From Bacteroidales bacterium (lineage in GTDB: Bacteria; Bacteroidota; Bacteroidia; Bacteroidales; Prolixibacteraceae): a DNA stretch of 64,000 nt. The notes below the pieces were generated by a model. It saw only the letters and a program-made list of their open reading frames with translations, was not told the DNA's origin and made no database searches. Below, in pieces: positions 35,923 through 44,781 of this stretch (within the stretch, counting starts at the first letter, position 1; every line of letters begins with the position of its first letter). Location: NCBI GenBank assembly GCA_012729335.1, contig JAAYDJ010000028.1:62001-126000 (forward strand), given 5' to 3'. The translations under genes and the position numbers were made by a program.

Positions 35923-37032
35923 TCAGGCATACCATTCCGCGAGCAGCCGGGAAGAATCCAAAAAGCGGACCCCGGGCCAGCGGTGTACAACAGCCTTCAG
36001 GAGTTGGCGGAGTTCCCCCAGGCCTTTACTGCGGTTTTCCGGGGAGAGACCCCCGCAGAAATTCACCCTGTGGGTACTCACAATAGCCGGTTTCCCCCAC
36101 CTGAAAGCCGCGGAGATCTCCTGCATGGTGCGCCCGATGCCGTCATACCCCCGTTCCGAAGGCTCGAAAACACAGTTCCGGCGATAGTGCAGCAGCCTGC
36201 GTTCCTTCGGGGGCCATCGCCTGAAATTACGTGCCCGCATATTTCCCTTCCCATCGGGGACCCACACCCTCCTCCCGGCATAGAGGTACCGGATGCCCGC
36301 GTGGGCCAGTCCCTCCTCAAAAAAGGGATGGAACACCCCGTTGGCCGGGGCAAACACCTTCGGAACCTGCCCAAACAACTTCCTGAAAAGCCGAATTCCC
36401 TCCTCCAGCCTGCCCCCGAGGATGGGGAGCTGCCCGGGCTCCTCAAAGCAGAGCTCCGCCCTGAACCCCGCCACGGCGGGAGCAAGCCCCGGCAGAACCA
36501 CCGCCGTATACCCCAGGTCAAAAGCCTCCCGGAATCCCCGGTGCCGCTCCTGTACCCTCCGCAGCCAGGGAAACACCGCCAGATGGGAATGACCATGGTA
36601 CTGGGGGACGAAAAGCCCCTCCTCCTCCCCTTTGCTCCACAGGGAAGCCATTGTCGCGGGGCGGCCGTACTTCTCCCAGGTGACCGGCAGCGGCTCAAAC
36701 GCCATCTCCCTGAACCCGGAGGCCCTGATCTGCTCGAAATCAGGATTGGCCACGGTCACAAAAGGCGTCATCACCCCGCGATGGCCTTCACCGTCGCGCA
36801 CCGATGCCAGTACCTCAAATAACCCCTCCAGATCAGGGGTATCCTCCAGGGTGTCGTAACGGTCGTAACGGTTCTCCACATCGCACCCCAGGGCACGAAG
36901 CCGTTCACGGGCCTCCAGCGAAGGCATCCTGAGACCTCCCCAGTCGTCGCACTCCAGGACCAATGCCGGCCGGGCCAGACGTTTCCCGGGCATGTTCTTC
37001 AAATCAAGCTTTATTTTCCGCAGAAAAGTCAT
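35923..37032 (-). CDS. Polysaccharide-deacetylase-fold protein, paralog A
   Basis: The 369-residue protein is a divergent member of the NodB-like fold. It has the paired Asp in LVLECDDWGGLRMPS, a His-rich metal site in QYHGHSHLAVFPWL, and the late motif STHRVNFCGGL. A second gene in the same run (near 46-47 kb) encodes a paralog with the same three motifs (ESDDWGS, HGREH, THRLNFCG), the sequence RYDxLxxxxDLxxLxxxLxSVRDxEGH and the same order. Neither has a signal peptide, so both probably act in the cytoplasm, perhaps on lipid-linked or nucleotide sugars. It lies 112 bp from a more typical deacetylase. A role in removing N-acyl groups during polysaccharide assembly is inferred. Confidence 0.75.
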   Translation of the reverse strand: MTFLRKIKLDLKNMPGKRLARPALVLECDDWGGLRMPSLEARERLRALGCDVENRYDRYDTLEDTPDLEGLFEVLASVRDGEGHRGVMTPFVTVANPDFEQIRASGFREMAFEPLPVTWEKYGRPATMASLWSKGEEEGLFVPQYHGHSHLAVFPWLRRVQERHRGFREAFDLGYTAVVLPGLAPAVAGFRAELCFEEPGQLPILGGRLEEGIRLFRKLFGQVPKVFAPANGVFHPFFEEGLAHAGIRYLYAGRRVWVPDGKGNMRARNFRRWPPKERRLLHYRRNCVFEPSERGYDGIGRTMQEISAAFRWGKPAIVSTHRVNFCGGLSPENRSKGLGELRQLLKAVVHRWPGVRFLDSSRLLAEWYA

Positions 37033-37144
37033 GGCTTACCGGATCACAGGACCTCCCTGACAGGGAAGAACGCATGCATGAGCAATACAGAAGCGCTGTT
37101 CTGGTTTATGGTACATGATGATGTCATCACTTCGTGACACGGTA

Positions 37145-38113
37145 TTACGGTCGGGCAGAAACCATGGGAAAAGATATCGCCTCAGGGGAAGGTGGCTGCC
37201 AGGCGTATCCCGGGAAGGCCGATGCCATCGGCACCCTTGGGGAGCCGACATCGGGGCCGGAGGGGACACCCTGTCGGAGAGGCACCCCCCGGTAATGGTC
37301 CAGGAGCGCAGCAAGCTTGGGAATCACACTTTTCTTGCCTGCCTGAACCAGCCTGCTTTTCAGCCGTGCCACCGTTCCCCGGGCAGCCGCCGCCTCATAG
37401 TACCGTGAGGGGTATGGCTCCGTATCGGTCTCATAGGGATGCATATACACCATGGCATATCCGTTCCGGAGGGCCCTTCTGAAGCAGTATTCTGTCCAGA
37501 AAAGAGGGAAATAGCGCAGATAACCCCCACCCCCTGCGGGGAGGGTCACCCCCGGCAGGGAAGCCACCGTAAGAGGCACCTCGGTGAGGGTGGTTCCCGA
37601 GGGGAGTTCCATGACGATGATCTCCCTGGGGAAACCGGGCCACCCATAACGCCCGGCTGTGGCAGGCATGATGCTGCTGTCGACCCGGATTCCCGCACCG
37701 GCAATCACCTCCAGCACCCACGGGTTAGCCGGGCCCACGGAAAAAGCCGGCGCACGATGGGCCGTCACCTCCCGCCCCGTCAGATCCTCCAGAATAGCCC
37801 GGGTACGCACAATCTCCTCCCTGATGGCTGGTGCCTCCATCCTGCTGTACAGGGTATGTGAAAAACCATGGATGCCCACCTCGTGGCCTGCCGCGGCAAT
37901 CCGCTTCACCAACCCGGGATAAAACTGCGCTACCTCACCTAATATGAAAAAGGTAGCCAGCGCTCCCCGCTGCTCAAATAATGCCAGCAACCGTTCCACA
38001 TTCCCGACGACCCGCGCCGTGGGTTCCATTGCAATCCCAAAAGCATCACGCATCAGGATATTGATGCCGTCTTCCACATCCACCGTCAGAAATATCTCCT
38101 TTTGTTCAGCCAT
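37145..38113 (-). CDS. Polysaccharide deacetylase, XrtA-locus type
   Basis: The start is the ATG giving MAEQKEIFLTVDVEDG. The 322-residue protein has NodB motif 1 TVDVEDG, motif 2 GHEVGIHGFSHTLYS with the His pair, and motif 3 HRAPAFSVGPANPWVLEVI, closest to the deacetylases linked to PEP-CTERM/exosortase loci (DUF3473 end with GGGGYLRYFPLFW and YMHPYETD). No exosortase gene is in the window. The last 50 residues or so (from RGVPLRQGVP) are Pro- and Gly-rich and look like a lineage-specific tail. It removes N- or O-acetyl groups from a polysaccharide or its precursor by family inference. It ends 112 bp before paralog A of the deacetylase-fold pair. Confidence 0.85.
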   Translation of the reverse strand: MAEQKEIFLTVDVEDGINILMRDAFGIAMEPTARVVGNVERLLALFEQRGALATFFILGEVAQFYPGLVKRIAAAGHEVGIHGFSHTLYSRMEAPAIREEIVRTRAILEDLTGREVTAHRAPAFSVGPANPWVLEVIAGAGIRVDSSIMPATAGRYGWPGFPREIIVMELPSGTTLTEVPLTVASLPGVTLPAGGGGYLRYFPLFWTEYCFRRALRNGYAMVYMHPYETDTEPYPSRYYEAAAARGTVARLKSRLVQAGKKSVIPKLAALLDHYRGVPLRQGVPSGPDVGSPRVPMASAFPGYAWQPPSPEAISFPMVSARP

Positions 38114-38122
38114 AACCGTCAT

Positions 38123-39403
38123 TCATGGGAGTGGCTTGATCTTTCCCAGTTTATCGCGCCATCGCGAGGCATGGAGGTACTTGGTGGTCATGTTAAGGAA
38201 AAAGCCCACGCCCGCAAGAGGGTCATCCCAACTGAACACCTGGTCGGTCACCAGCCTGCCTCCCCATTTAAAAAAGGAGGGGGAGGTGGTTCTTTTCATC
38301 TTCAGGTCAGAAAAGAGAAACCAGAGCATCTCCAGGAAGAAATTTCGGCAGTATACCCCGGTGGTATAATGGTTGATGGCAGGGATGGGCTGGCCGGTGG
38401 CGAGTCTGAGGTGGAGGTCGGCGAAGTTGATCCCGGCGGCAAAGCCGATCTTGATGCCTGCCGTTACCCGGGGGTTGATTTCGAGCACCCTGATGCTGCC
38501 GTTGCGGGGATCGAGGATGTAGTCGACATCGGCGGCACCCCGCCAGCCCAGGCCTTCCAGAAGGCGGCGCGTCGTCTCCCTGATGCCTGCATGGTCAATG
38601 GTCACATTGGCGGTACTGGTGCCCCCCCGCACGGGGAAAAACCGTGGTTTCTGAATCACCATGCACACCTTCATCCGGCTCTCCTCATCGAGAAAAGCCT
38701 CCGCCTGATATTGCATGCCCCCCTCCACGGGAATATACTCCTGAACCAGCAGGGGACCGAACCGGGCAGCCAGCGCCTTATGGCCGGCCACCAGGGCTTC
38801 CGGTGTCGCCACACGCACCACCCCCACGGCCCCCACCCCATGCCGGGGCTTCACAATCACCGGAAAGGTGAACGATGCACATATCCGCTCCAGGTTCTCC
38901 GCTGTCAGATCAAAGGTGACCGGGCAGGCGATTTCCCGGGCCATACAATACTCCATCAGCCGCAACTTGTCGGTGGCCCGCTCAAAAGTGGCATAGTCCG
39001 GCACCGCGGTCCGCGTGTGCCGCTCCAACTCATCCTTTAACCGCGACACAATCTCCGAGGAGTAATCGCTCACATTCAACAGCACATCGACCCGGTGGCT
39101 CCTGACAAAATCGAGGAGGGTCCGCTCAAAGGCCTCCTTCTCCCTGAGATAACTTGGCCAGATCATTTTCCGCGTGGGATAACGCGAAAACCACACTTCA
39201 TTCAGCCGTGAATGACAGGCACACCACACCTCATGACCATTCCGGCGAAGCATCTTCAGAAACGGCAAGGCCTGCCGCCCCTGGTCCAGAACAAGCACGG
39301 TGAGCCTTTCCCCTTCCCGGGGCACACTTCTGAGCTCCTGCTTCAGGCCAACCATCATCCCATCTGAACGCTGTTTCGGTGGGAGGGTCTCAGGGGAGTA
39401 CAT
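38123..39403 (-). CDS. ATP-grasp ligase, carbamoyl-phosphate-synthase-like
   Basis: The 426-residue protein begins with a pre-ATP-grasp Rossmann part (LTVLVLDQGRQALPFLKMLR, then DVLLNVSDYSSEIVSRL) and continues with an ATP-grasp core: FPVIVKPRHGVGAVGVVRV, LLVQEYIPVEGGMQYQAEAF and IRVLEINPRVTAGIKIGFAAG. The last motif, with Glu and Asn for metal binding, is of the carbamoyl-phosphate-synthase / D-alanine ligase type. Such enzymes in surface-polysaccharide loci attach amino acids or other acids. It overlaps nothing but its stop lies just before the next gene, with 9 bp to the next start. The substrate cannot be told from sequence. Confidence 0.82.
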   Translation of the reverse strand: MYSPETLPPKQRSDGMMVGLKQELRSVPREGERLTVLVLDQGRQALPFLKMLRRNGHEVWCACHSRLNEVWFSRYPTRKMIWPSYLREKEAFERTLLDFVRSHRVDVLLNVSDYSSEIVSRLKDELERHTRTAVPDYATFERATDKLRLMEYCMAREIACPVTFDLTAENLERICASFTFPVIVKPRHGVGAVGVVRVATPEALVAGHKALAARFGPLLVQEYIPVEGGMQYQAEAFLDEESRMKVCMVIQKPRFFPVRGGTSTANVTIDHAGIRETTRRLLEGLGWRGAADVDYILDPRNGSIRVLEINPRVTAGIKIGFAAGINFADLHLRLATGQPIPAINHYTTGVYCRNFFLEMLWFLFSDLKMKRTTSPSFFKWGGRLVTDQVFSWDDPLAGVGFFLNMTTKYLHASRWRDKLGKIKPLP

Positions 39404-39460
39404 CTCTTATAGCCTTTGGGTTATTCATGTTTAGGTTTTCAGGCCATATCTTCAGGCTGG

Positions 39461-40849
39461 TCAGTTTCTGAAATGGCTCATGATAATGTCGTAACTCCCC
39501 GCAACGGTGTATTTCCCGAGGAGAAGCCGGTGGCCATTTTGTCCCATTTCGCGCCGCGCCTCACGGTGCGTGGCAAGGTAACGCACGGCCTGGGTGAAAC
39601 GGGCAACATCACCGTGGGGCACCGACAATCCACAACCATGGCGCTCGACGATCTCGCCGATGTCGGTATGTTTGTTCACCGCACATAAAACCGCTTTGGA
39701 ATGGTCAAAATAGGTGAGCAGCCGCGAGGGGAACTGGGGCACCGTATACCGGTGCAGGAGGATCAGCCTCACATCGCTGGTTTCCATCAGCTGATGGAAA
39801 TCTGCTTCAGGCAGCCAACTGTATACCAGGGCGTTCCGTCCCTGACTGCCGTTAAGGTCATCCCTGATCCGGGCCAGACAGGTGCCACTCCCCCCCACCA
39901 GGAAAAAGGCCTCCCGGTATTCCGCCAGCTGTTTGATGACCTCTGTCAGGAAGGAAAGTCCATGGCCGATGCCCAGGTTGCCGCTGAAAACAAAGAGGCA
40001 TGCCTCTTCCGGAATGGCATACCGCCGGCGGATGGTATCCGTTCCGCCAGCGGTGGTAACGAGAAGGGGTTGGTCATTCACCTCTACCCGGGAGGGTCTG
40101 ATACTGTTGGGGCACTCTTCGACCCGGGAGGAGGGGAATCCGGGGTTGGCAGCCCGGAAATAGGCCACACCGCGGGGCGACATGCAACCCACATAATCGG
40201 CAACCCGGTAAGTCCGCAGTTCGTGAAAACGGAGCCAGCACCAGGGCAGTCCATACCGGTGAAGCACCCCCAGGTCCACAGATCCCTGCGGCCAGACATC
40301 CTTCAACAAAAGATAAAAGGGTGCACCATACCGCCTCTTGACTTTCCGGAAAAGGCCCGAGAGGGTAACCGGAGGCGTCGGGGCGATCACCAGGTCAAAA
40401 GCTTCCCGTGGCCACGCGCAGCGAAGAGCCGCAGCCATCCTGGCCCCCAGTCCCAGCAGCGAAAACCCCTTTCTGACCGGAGAAACCTTTCTGATGGGGC
40501 CCGCATAAACCCGCAACACCCTGATCCCGTTTTCCAGGGCTGTTTCAAACTTCTTACGCCGGCCAATCAACCACTCCCTTTTCTGATTCCCGGTGATCCC
40601 GTCTACCCGGTCGTGTATCCCTCCTTTCCCGTGATTCCGTATGAAATGATCTCTCCGTGTGGCCGAAGATTCCCGCTGTTCGTTTCCGGGGGAGAAACCT
40701 CCTTCAGGTATGGAAGGTGGAGATCCTCCCTGCCCGGTGGCCAGCACAAACACCTCCTCCCCCCTGGCCCTGAACTCATCCATCAGGTCGGTGTAGAGGT
40801 TTCTGACACCCGGGGCGGGCCAGGAAATCGAAATAAACAGAATCTTCAA
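39461..40849 (-). CDS. Glycosyltransferase family 4 with N-terminal insert
   Basis: The 462-residue protein uses a TTG start (MKILFISISWPAPGV). It has the GT4 two-domain layout: acceptor domain up to about 230, and a donor domain with LFVFSGNLGIGHGLSFLTEV, LPEADFHQLMETSDV and FPSRLLTYFDHSKAVLCAVN, as in the WbuB group. The stretch at about 41-102 (rich in Gly, Ser, Arg, beginning GQGGSPPSIPEGGFSPGNEQ) interrupts the first Rossmann domain between a beta-strand and the region that normally follows, and looks like an insert. It is 50 bp after the next glycosyltransferase gene in transcription order, and it transfers an unknown sugar. Confidence 0.85.
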   Translation of the reverse strand: MKILFISISWPAPGVRNLYTDLMDEFRARGEEVFVLATGQGGSPPSIPEGGFSPGNEQRESSATRRDHFIRNHGKGGIHDRVDGITGNQKREWLIGRRKKFETALENGIRVLRVYAGPIRKVSPVRKGFSLLGLGARMAAALRCAWPREAFDLVIAPTPPVTLSGLFRKVKRRYGAPFYLLLKDVWPQGSVDLGVLHRYGLPWCWLRFHELRTYRVADYVGCMSPRGVAYFRAANPGFPSSRVEECPNSIRPSRVEVNDQPLLVTTAGGTDTIRRRYAIPEEACLFVFSGNLGIGHGLSFLTEVIKQLAEYREAFFLVGGSGTCLARIRDDLNGSQGRNALVYSWLPEADFHQLMETSDVRLILLHRYTVPQFPSRLLTYFDHSKAVLCAVNKHTDIGEIVERHGCGLSVPHGDVARFTQAVRYLATHREARREMGQNGHRLLLGKYTVAGSYDIIMSHFRN

Positions 40850-40899
40850 CTTGAGGGAAAATAAATGGTAGGGTTAGCAGTCATCCGTATCATTGGATA

Positions 40900-42447
40900 T
40901 CATCCATGGAAATGGGAGGACAAAGGAAGACGCCGGTAACGGAACCGGGGAGGAAGAGCGTGGTTGAACGGGGAGGCCTTCTGGGAGAGGTGAGAGAGGT
41001 TTCCTTCAGGGATCCGGCGCGATGAGCGTGAACCGTGGATCAGGCTATTGAGAGGCACCCGGCAGGGGGGACAGGTCAGGTTCCGCAATGGCATACGGTG
41101 CAACGGATGCAACATTTTCCGGTCGATGTACCTTCGTGGTGAAATCTTCCCAGAAGGAGAGGAGGTTCCGGAGTCAGGCAGCGTGCTTTCGTGGGTGGCT
41201 TCAACTACGGATGGCGAGGGAGAAGCCCCCTGCTTGTCCATGGCCAGCATTTTCCTGTAGAGCCGGATGTAGGCCTCTGCGCTCTGTTCCCTGTCGAAAT
41301 GGGTTTCGGCCCGCTGCCGGCAGGCCCGGGACCAGGGTTCCTTCCCGGTTTCCAGAATCTTTTCCACGGCCCTCCCGAGTTCCGCGATATCCCCCCTTTC
41401 CACGACCACCCCGGTATAGCGGTCAACGATCTCCGCGCATCCGCCCGTACGGTAAGTCACCACCGGCGTGCCGCAGGCCAGGGCTTCAATGTTGACCGTC
41501 GGAAAATTGTCGGCATAGGTGGGGTTCACAAAAACATCGGCAGCCGTATACAATTCAGCCAGTTCTTCCCGCGACTCGGTCCGGGGCAGGGTAAAAATCC
41601 CCGAACCCCTGAGGGATTTCCAGGGCAGGTCAGCCCCCACCAGCAGGACAGTTGCCTTTTTACCCACCATCCTGCTGAGCTCCACAAAATCACCCAATGC
41701 CCGCCGCTTCTTCCAGGTGCTGGCCACCCCCAGGATGATCTTCCTGTCGCCTAACCCGTATTTCTCCCTGACCTGATGGCTTTCTCCCGGGCGGAAGATG
41801 TCCAGATCCACACCGTTGGGAATCACTTCCACCTGATAATCGCTCAAAAAGGAAACCCGCAGATGGCGCTCCAGCCAATGCGAAGGAGTCACCAGACACA
41901 ACTGCGGAAGACCGGTGAAAAGCTCCTTCTTTTCCGAGAAATTGAGGATGGAGCGGTCGGTCCACCAGCTGGCGGGGTAAACCTGGGTCAGGGGGCATTC
42001 ATAGCAGATATCCCTCCACCGATAGCAGTCAGCCCCCTCAAAAATAGCGCAGTGGCCGGTAAAGGGCCAGCAGTCGTGAAGGGTCCACACCACGGGGGTT
42101 CCACTGGATTTTAAATAGTTGAAGAGGAGCCCCACATGCAGGTAATAGCCGTGTATGTTATGCAGGTGAATGATGTCGGGGTCCAGGGCGATGATTCTGG
42201 CCAGGAGTCTCCGGGTGGCCGCTTCCGACCCGAAGCCATGGCGGTCGGTCAGCCGGGTTTTCAGCACGTGCCACCCCACATCCCACCAGTGGATGGTCCT
42301 GAGTAGCACCGACCGGCTGGGCAGCCCGTCACGGCCATAGGCGATATAACTCCGGAATCCCGCAGCCATGGCGGCCATCCCCGTCTCTTCGGCAATCCGT
42401 CCATGACTGCAGGTGTTCACCGCGGAATTGATCTGTAGTAATTTCAT
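40900..42447 (-). CDS. Glycosyltransferase family 4 with odd C-terminal tail
   Basis: Residues 1-400 form a normal GT4 enzyme of the WcaC-like group: MKLLQINSAVNTCSHGRIAE, DIIHLHNIHGYYLHVGLLF, WTLHDCWPFTGHCAIFEGAD, then the donor domain with LAELYTAADVFVNPTYADNF and ALACGTPVVTYRTGGCAEIV. The expected end is near YIRLYRKML. A further 110 residues or so follow, rich in Ser, Pro and Arg (DKQGASPSPSVVE...), with no resemblance to the family. Either the tail is a lineage-specific extension or a stop codon has been lost. The dispersed element copy B ends 3 bp before this start codon, so its leader derives from the element. Confidence 0.85.
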   Translation of the reverse strand: MKLLQINSAVNTCSHGRIAEETGMAAMAAGFRSYIAYGRDGLPSRSVLLRTIHWWDVGWHVLKTRLTDRHGFGSEAATRRLLARIIALDPDIIHLHNIHGYYLHVGLLFNYLKSSGTPVVWTLHDCWPFTGHCAIFEGADCYRWRDICYECPLTQVYPASWWTDRSILNFSEKKELFTGLPQLCLVTPSHWLERHLRVSFLSDYQVEVIPNGVDLDIFRPGESHQVREKYGLGDRKIILGVASTWKKRRALGDFVELSRMVGKKATVLLVGADLPWKSLRGSGIFTLPRTESREELAELYTAADVFVNPTYADNFPTVNIEALACGTPVVTYRTGGCAEIVDRYTGVVVERGDIAELGRAVEKILETGKEPWSRACRQRAETHFDREQSAEAYIRLYRKMLAMDKQGASPSPSVVEATHESTLPDSGTSSPSGKISPRRYIDRKMLHPLHRMPLRNLTCPPCRVPLNSLIHGSRSSRRIPEGNLSHLSQKASPFNHALPPRFRYRRLPLSSHFHG

Positions 42448-42450
42448 TAA

Positions 42451-42584
42451 TATAGTTGTTTGTTAATAACTTGTTCTTCAATTATATAACGAGGTGAAGC
42501 CAGTTTAGTGCTTCACGCCCATGGAACTCGCATGGGACAAATATTCATGTCCTTATGTGGTCGAAGCACCATGCGACTTTCATA
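42451..42584 (+). repeat. Dispersed intergenic element, copy B
   Basis: The element matches copy A (near 6.0 kb) over the left 38 bp and right 72 bp or so, but not in the middle. Here the inner part has a perfect 7-bp stem GTGAAGC/GCTTCAC (42494-42500, 42510-42516) and next to it CCCATG/CATGGG (42518-42523, 42531-42536), then GGACA/TGTCC and GTCG/CGAC. It fills the only wide gap in this part of the operon, running from 60 bp past one glycosyltransferase gene to the start codon of the next. Confidence 0.75.
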
Positions 42585-42643
42585 CCTGTCTTTTTTTCTA
42601 TTATTATCCTTATGCAGGAGGGTTAACTGGTGGAGGATAAAAG

Positions 42644-43756
42644 TCAGGCTGGGGTAGGTTTCGGGACAGGCAGGCGGATTCCCTGTTCCATGAAAGCCAG
42701 GTAACGGCGGGCCACAGCAGAGGGTTCAAAGGGGGCCATCCCTTCCGCCGCCGCTTTTCCCATGCGTTGCCGCAGCGCCTTGTCATCGACCAGTTGCTGC
42801 AGCCTTTCCCTGAAAAGCGTATCGTCAAAGAGGGGCACCAGAAAGCCATTCTCCCCGTCGCGGATCAGTTCCGCAGGGCCCGCCTCACAGTTGTAGCTGA
42901 CCACGGGCAAACCTGCGGCCAGTGCTTCGGCAATGACATTGGGGAATCCTTCGGAGGAAGAGGTGAAGGCAAAGATGGAGGCACTGCGGTAATAGGGTTC
43001 CACCTCCCTGCATTCGCCCGCGAATTCCACCCTGTCGCTGATCTGCAGTTCCCGGGCCAGCCTCCTGAGACGATCGAGGAGGTGCTGCCTTAAGGCATCA
43101 CCTCCTACCAGCAGTAATTTCCATTCCGGAGCTTCCAGCCGGGAAAAAATCTGAAGCAAACGGTCGTGATGTTTGCTGGTAATCATCCTGGCCACCATCA
43201 GAATCACCTTTTCACGGCCTTTGGTCCCTATATCTCTGCCGGAGATGATTCTGACCGGATTCCCGATAACCGCTATCCGTTGCCGGGGAAAACGCCTACG
43301 ATAAATCTCCTCCGCCACATGGGTCTGAACGATGATCCCCGATGCTGCGGGATATAACACCTTCCTGAGCACCTCCTGAAATCCTCCCAACCGCTTTGAG
43401 GGTGCACAACGGTCGGAAATGAAAACAGGATAACCCGTGCCCGCCAGCGAAAGAAGAACAAAGCTGTTCCAATACTCTCCGAAACTGAGAACCATTCCCG
43501 GACAGGCTTTTTTCACCTCACGTCTGAAATAGAGCATCCGCCCCAAGGTACGTGCCCACCGCAAATGCTCCCCGAATTTTCCGGATGGAAAACGCACAGT
43601 GACTCCTTCCGGAAGAGCATAGTACATCCCTGGTTGTCGCCCGTACAGGACGATGCATACCTCTCTTCCTTCCTGGTTAATTTGGGTGGCCAACTCCGCG
43701 ATGACACGCTCCATGCCGCCAGTCCGCATAGAGGGAATGGCTAAAACTATGACCAC
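42644..43756 (-). CDS. Glycosyltransferase family 4
   Basis: The 370-residue protein starts at a GTG (MVIVLAIPSMRTGGMERVIA) that overlaps the upstream ATP-grasp gene by 10 bp. The GT4 donor-domain motifs are KVILMVARMITSKHHDRLLQ, WKLLLVGGD, AGECREVEPYYRSASIFAFT and SSEGFPNVIAEALAAGLPVV, ending with EAGPAELIRDGENGFLVPL. These give a retaining GT-B transferase like those of O-antigen loci that take UDP-GalNAc or related sugars. The substrate is not certain. The overlapping start supports translational coupling with the ATP-grasp protein, so the two may act on the same intermediate. Confidence 0.9.
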   Translation of the reverse strand: MVIVLAIPSMRTGGMERVIAELATQINQEGREVCIVLYGRQPGMYYALPEGVTVRFPSGKFGEHLRWARTLGRMLYFRREVKKACPGMVLSFGEYWNSFVLLSLAGTGYPVFISDRCAPSKRLGGFQEVLRKVLYPAASGIIVQTHVAEEIYRRRFPRQRIAVIGNPVRIISGRDIGTKGREKVILMVARMITSKHHDRLLQIFSRLEAPEWKLLLVGGDALRQHLLDRLRRLARELQISDRVEFAGECREVEPYYRSASIFAFTSSSEGFPNVIAEALAAGLPVVSYNCEAGPAELIRDGENGFLVPLFDDTLFRERLQQLVDDKALRQRMGKAAAEGMAPFEPSAVARRYLAFMEQGIRLPVPKPTPA

Positions 43757-44781
43757 CGGTCCCTCCTTTCTTCCACCTCATTCACAATTCCGTCCACCAT
43801 CCAGCCATATGGATTGAAAGGTCCAGGATACCAGTTGAGATTTTTGTCCCAGTAACCCGGGCAGGCGTCATACCCCTCCGGATTAAAGCCATAACTCATT
43901 TCCACGACCACATCCTTTCCTTCACTGGTGAGAAAATCAAAGGCCACACACTGAGACCTGAGTTTTTCAGCCATGTCAAATGCCAGACGAACCGTGGTTT
44001 CGCTGAAGAGAGCCTTGTCATAAAGGATTTCACCGCTTCCTGAGGCTCTGAAATCGTTTTTCCGCACCATTCGCCGGATGGCGAAAGCCTGGTGACCAAT
44101 GACCACCACCCGGGTATCAAAGGTGTTTCCGGGGACGAACTCCTGGAAGTAGACGTATCCCTTTTCACGGCTGGCCATTCGGGCGAAACGGGTGGGTACG
44201 ACCAGCCTGCATACTCCCCGGAGCACCCCGGAAAGATTTCCCCTGCCCACCCTGTATTTGCGCCATCTCTCCTTCAGGTCAGCCAGTGGATTCACTTGCC
44301 GGAAACCCCTCCCGAAAGCACGGTTTATGAGTTTTGATGCACCCTTCCAATTCCTGACCAGGAGCACATTGCTGGAGCCGGCGCCCGTACGCAACTTGAA
44401 AACCTGGGGATAAACGGCCGACCGGGCCCACCTAAGCGCCCGGTCGGGCGAATAGAAAACCACCGCCGGCACCAGGGGAGCTCCCACTGCCTCCAATAGA
44501 TATTTCTGTCCTACCTTGTCATCAAAATGCCACACCGTGCGGAAACCGGGAAAGACCACCCGGCCTGAAGCCTCCACAGCATAAAGGAGCTGACGGGCAT
44601 ACTTGACCTCCCGGGAGCCGGTGTGATAAAAATGCCACATCAGCGCATCACAATCCTCCAGCTGAAGGATGATGTCAGGTTCATCACAACAAACCAGCTT
44701 ATAATCAATTCCCTTGCTCTGGCAGTATGGTATCCACCGGTCGCTATAGGTTCCGGACTGAGGATGAATGGCAATTTTCAA
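43747..44781 (-). CDS. ATP-grasp family protein
   Basis: The 344-residue protein appears to start at a TTG (MKIAIHPQSGTYSDRWIPYC) whose last two bases overlap the stop of the DUF362 gene. It has a preATP-grasp domain (about 1-110, IILQLEDCDALMWHFYHTG) and an ATP-grasp core: YPQVFKLRTGAGSSNVLLVR (nucleotide loop), VYFQEFVPGNTFDTRVVVIG, AFAIRRMVRKNDFRASGSGE and the metal site FDFLTSEGKDVVVEMSYGFN. This resembles RimK-type carboxylate-amine ligases. It lies between DUF362 and glycosyltransferase genes and overlaps both. Ligation of an amino acid to a sugar or lipid-linked intermediate is an inference; the substrate is unknown. Confidence 0.8.
   Translation of the reverse strand: MKIAIHPQSGTYSDRWIPYCQSKGIDYKLVCCDEPDIILQLEDCDALMWHFYHTGSREVKYARQLLYAVEASGRVVFPGFRTVWHFDDKVGQKYLLEAVGAPLVPAVVFYSPDRALRWARSAVYPQVFKLRTGAGSSNVLLVRNWKGASKLINRAFGRGFRQVNPLADLKERWRKYRVGRGNLSGVLRGVCRLVVPTRFARMASREKGYVYFQEFVPGNTFDTRVVVIGHQAFAIRRMVRKNDFRASGSGEILYDKALFSETTVRLAFDMAEKLRSQCVAFDFLTSEGKDVVVEMSYGFNPEGYDACPGYWDKNLNWYPGPFNPYGWMVDGIVNEVEERRDRWS

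Noticed and set aside
37145-38113. An exosortase (XrtA) system
   Set aside because: The deacetylase resembles those of exosortase loci, but no exosortase and no PEP-CTERM-tailed protein was found; the large secreted proteins have T9SS domains instead.
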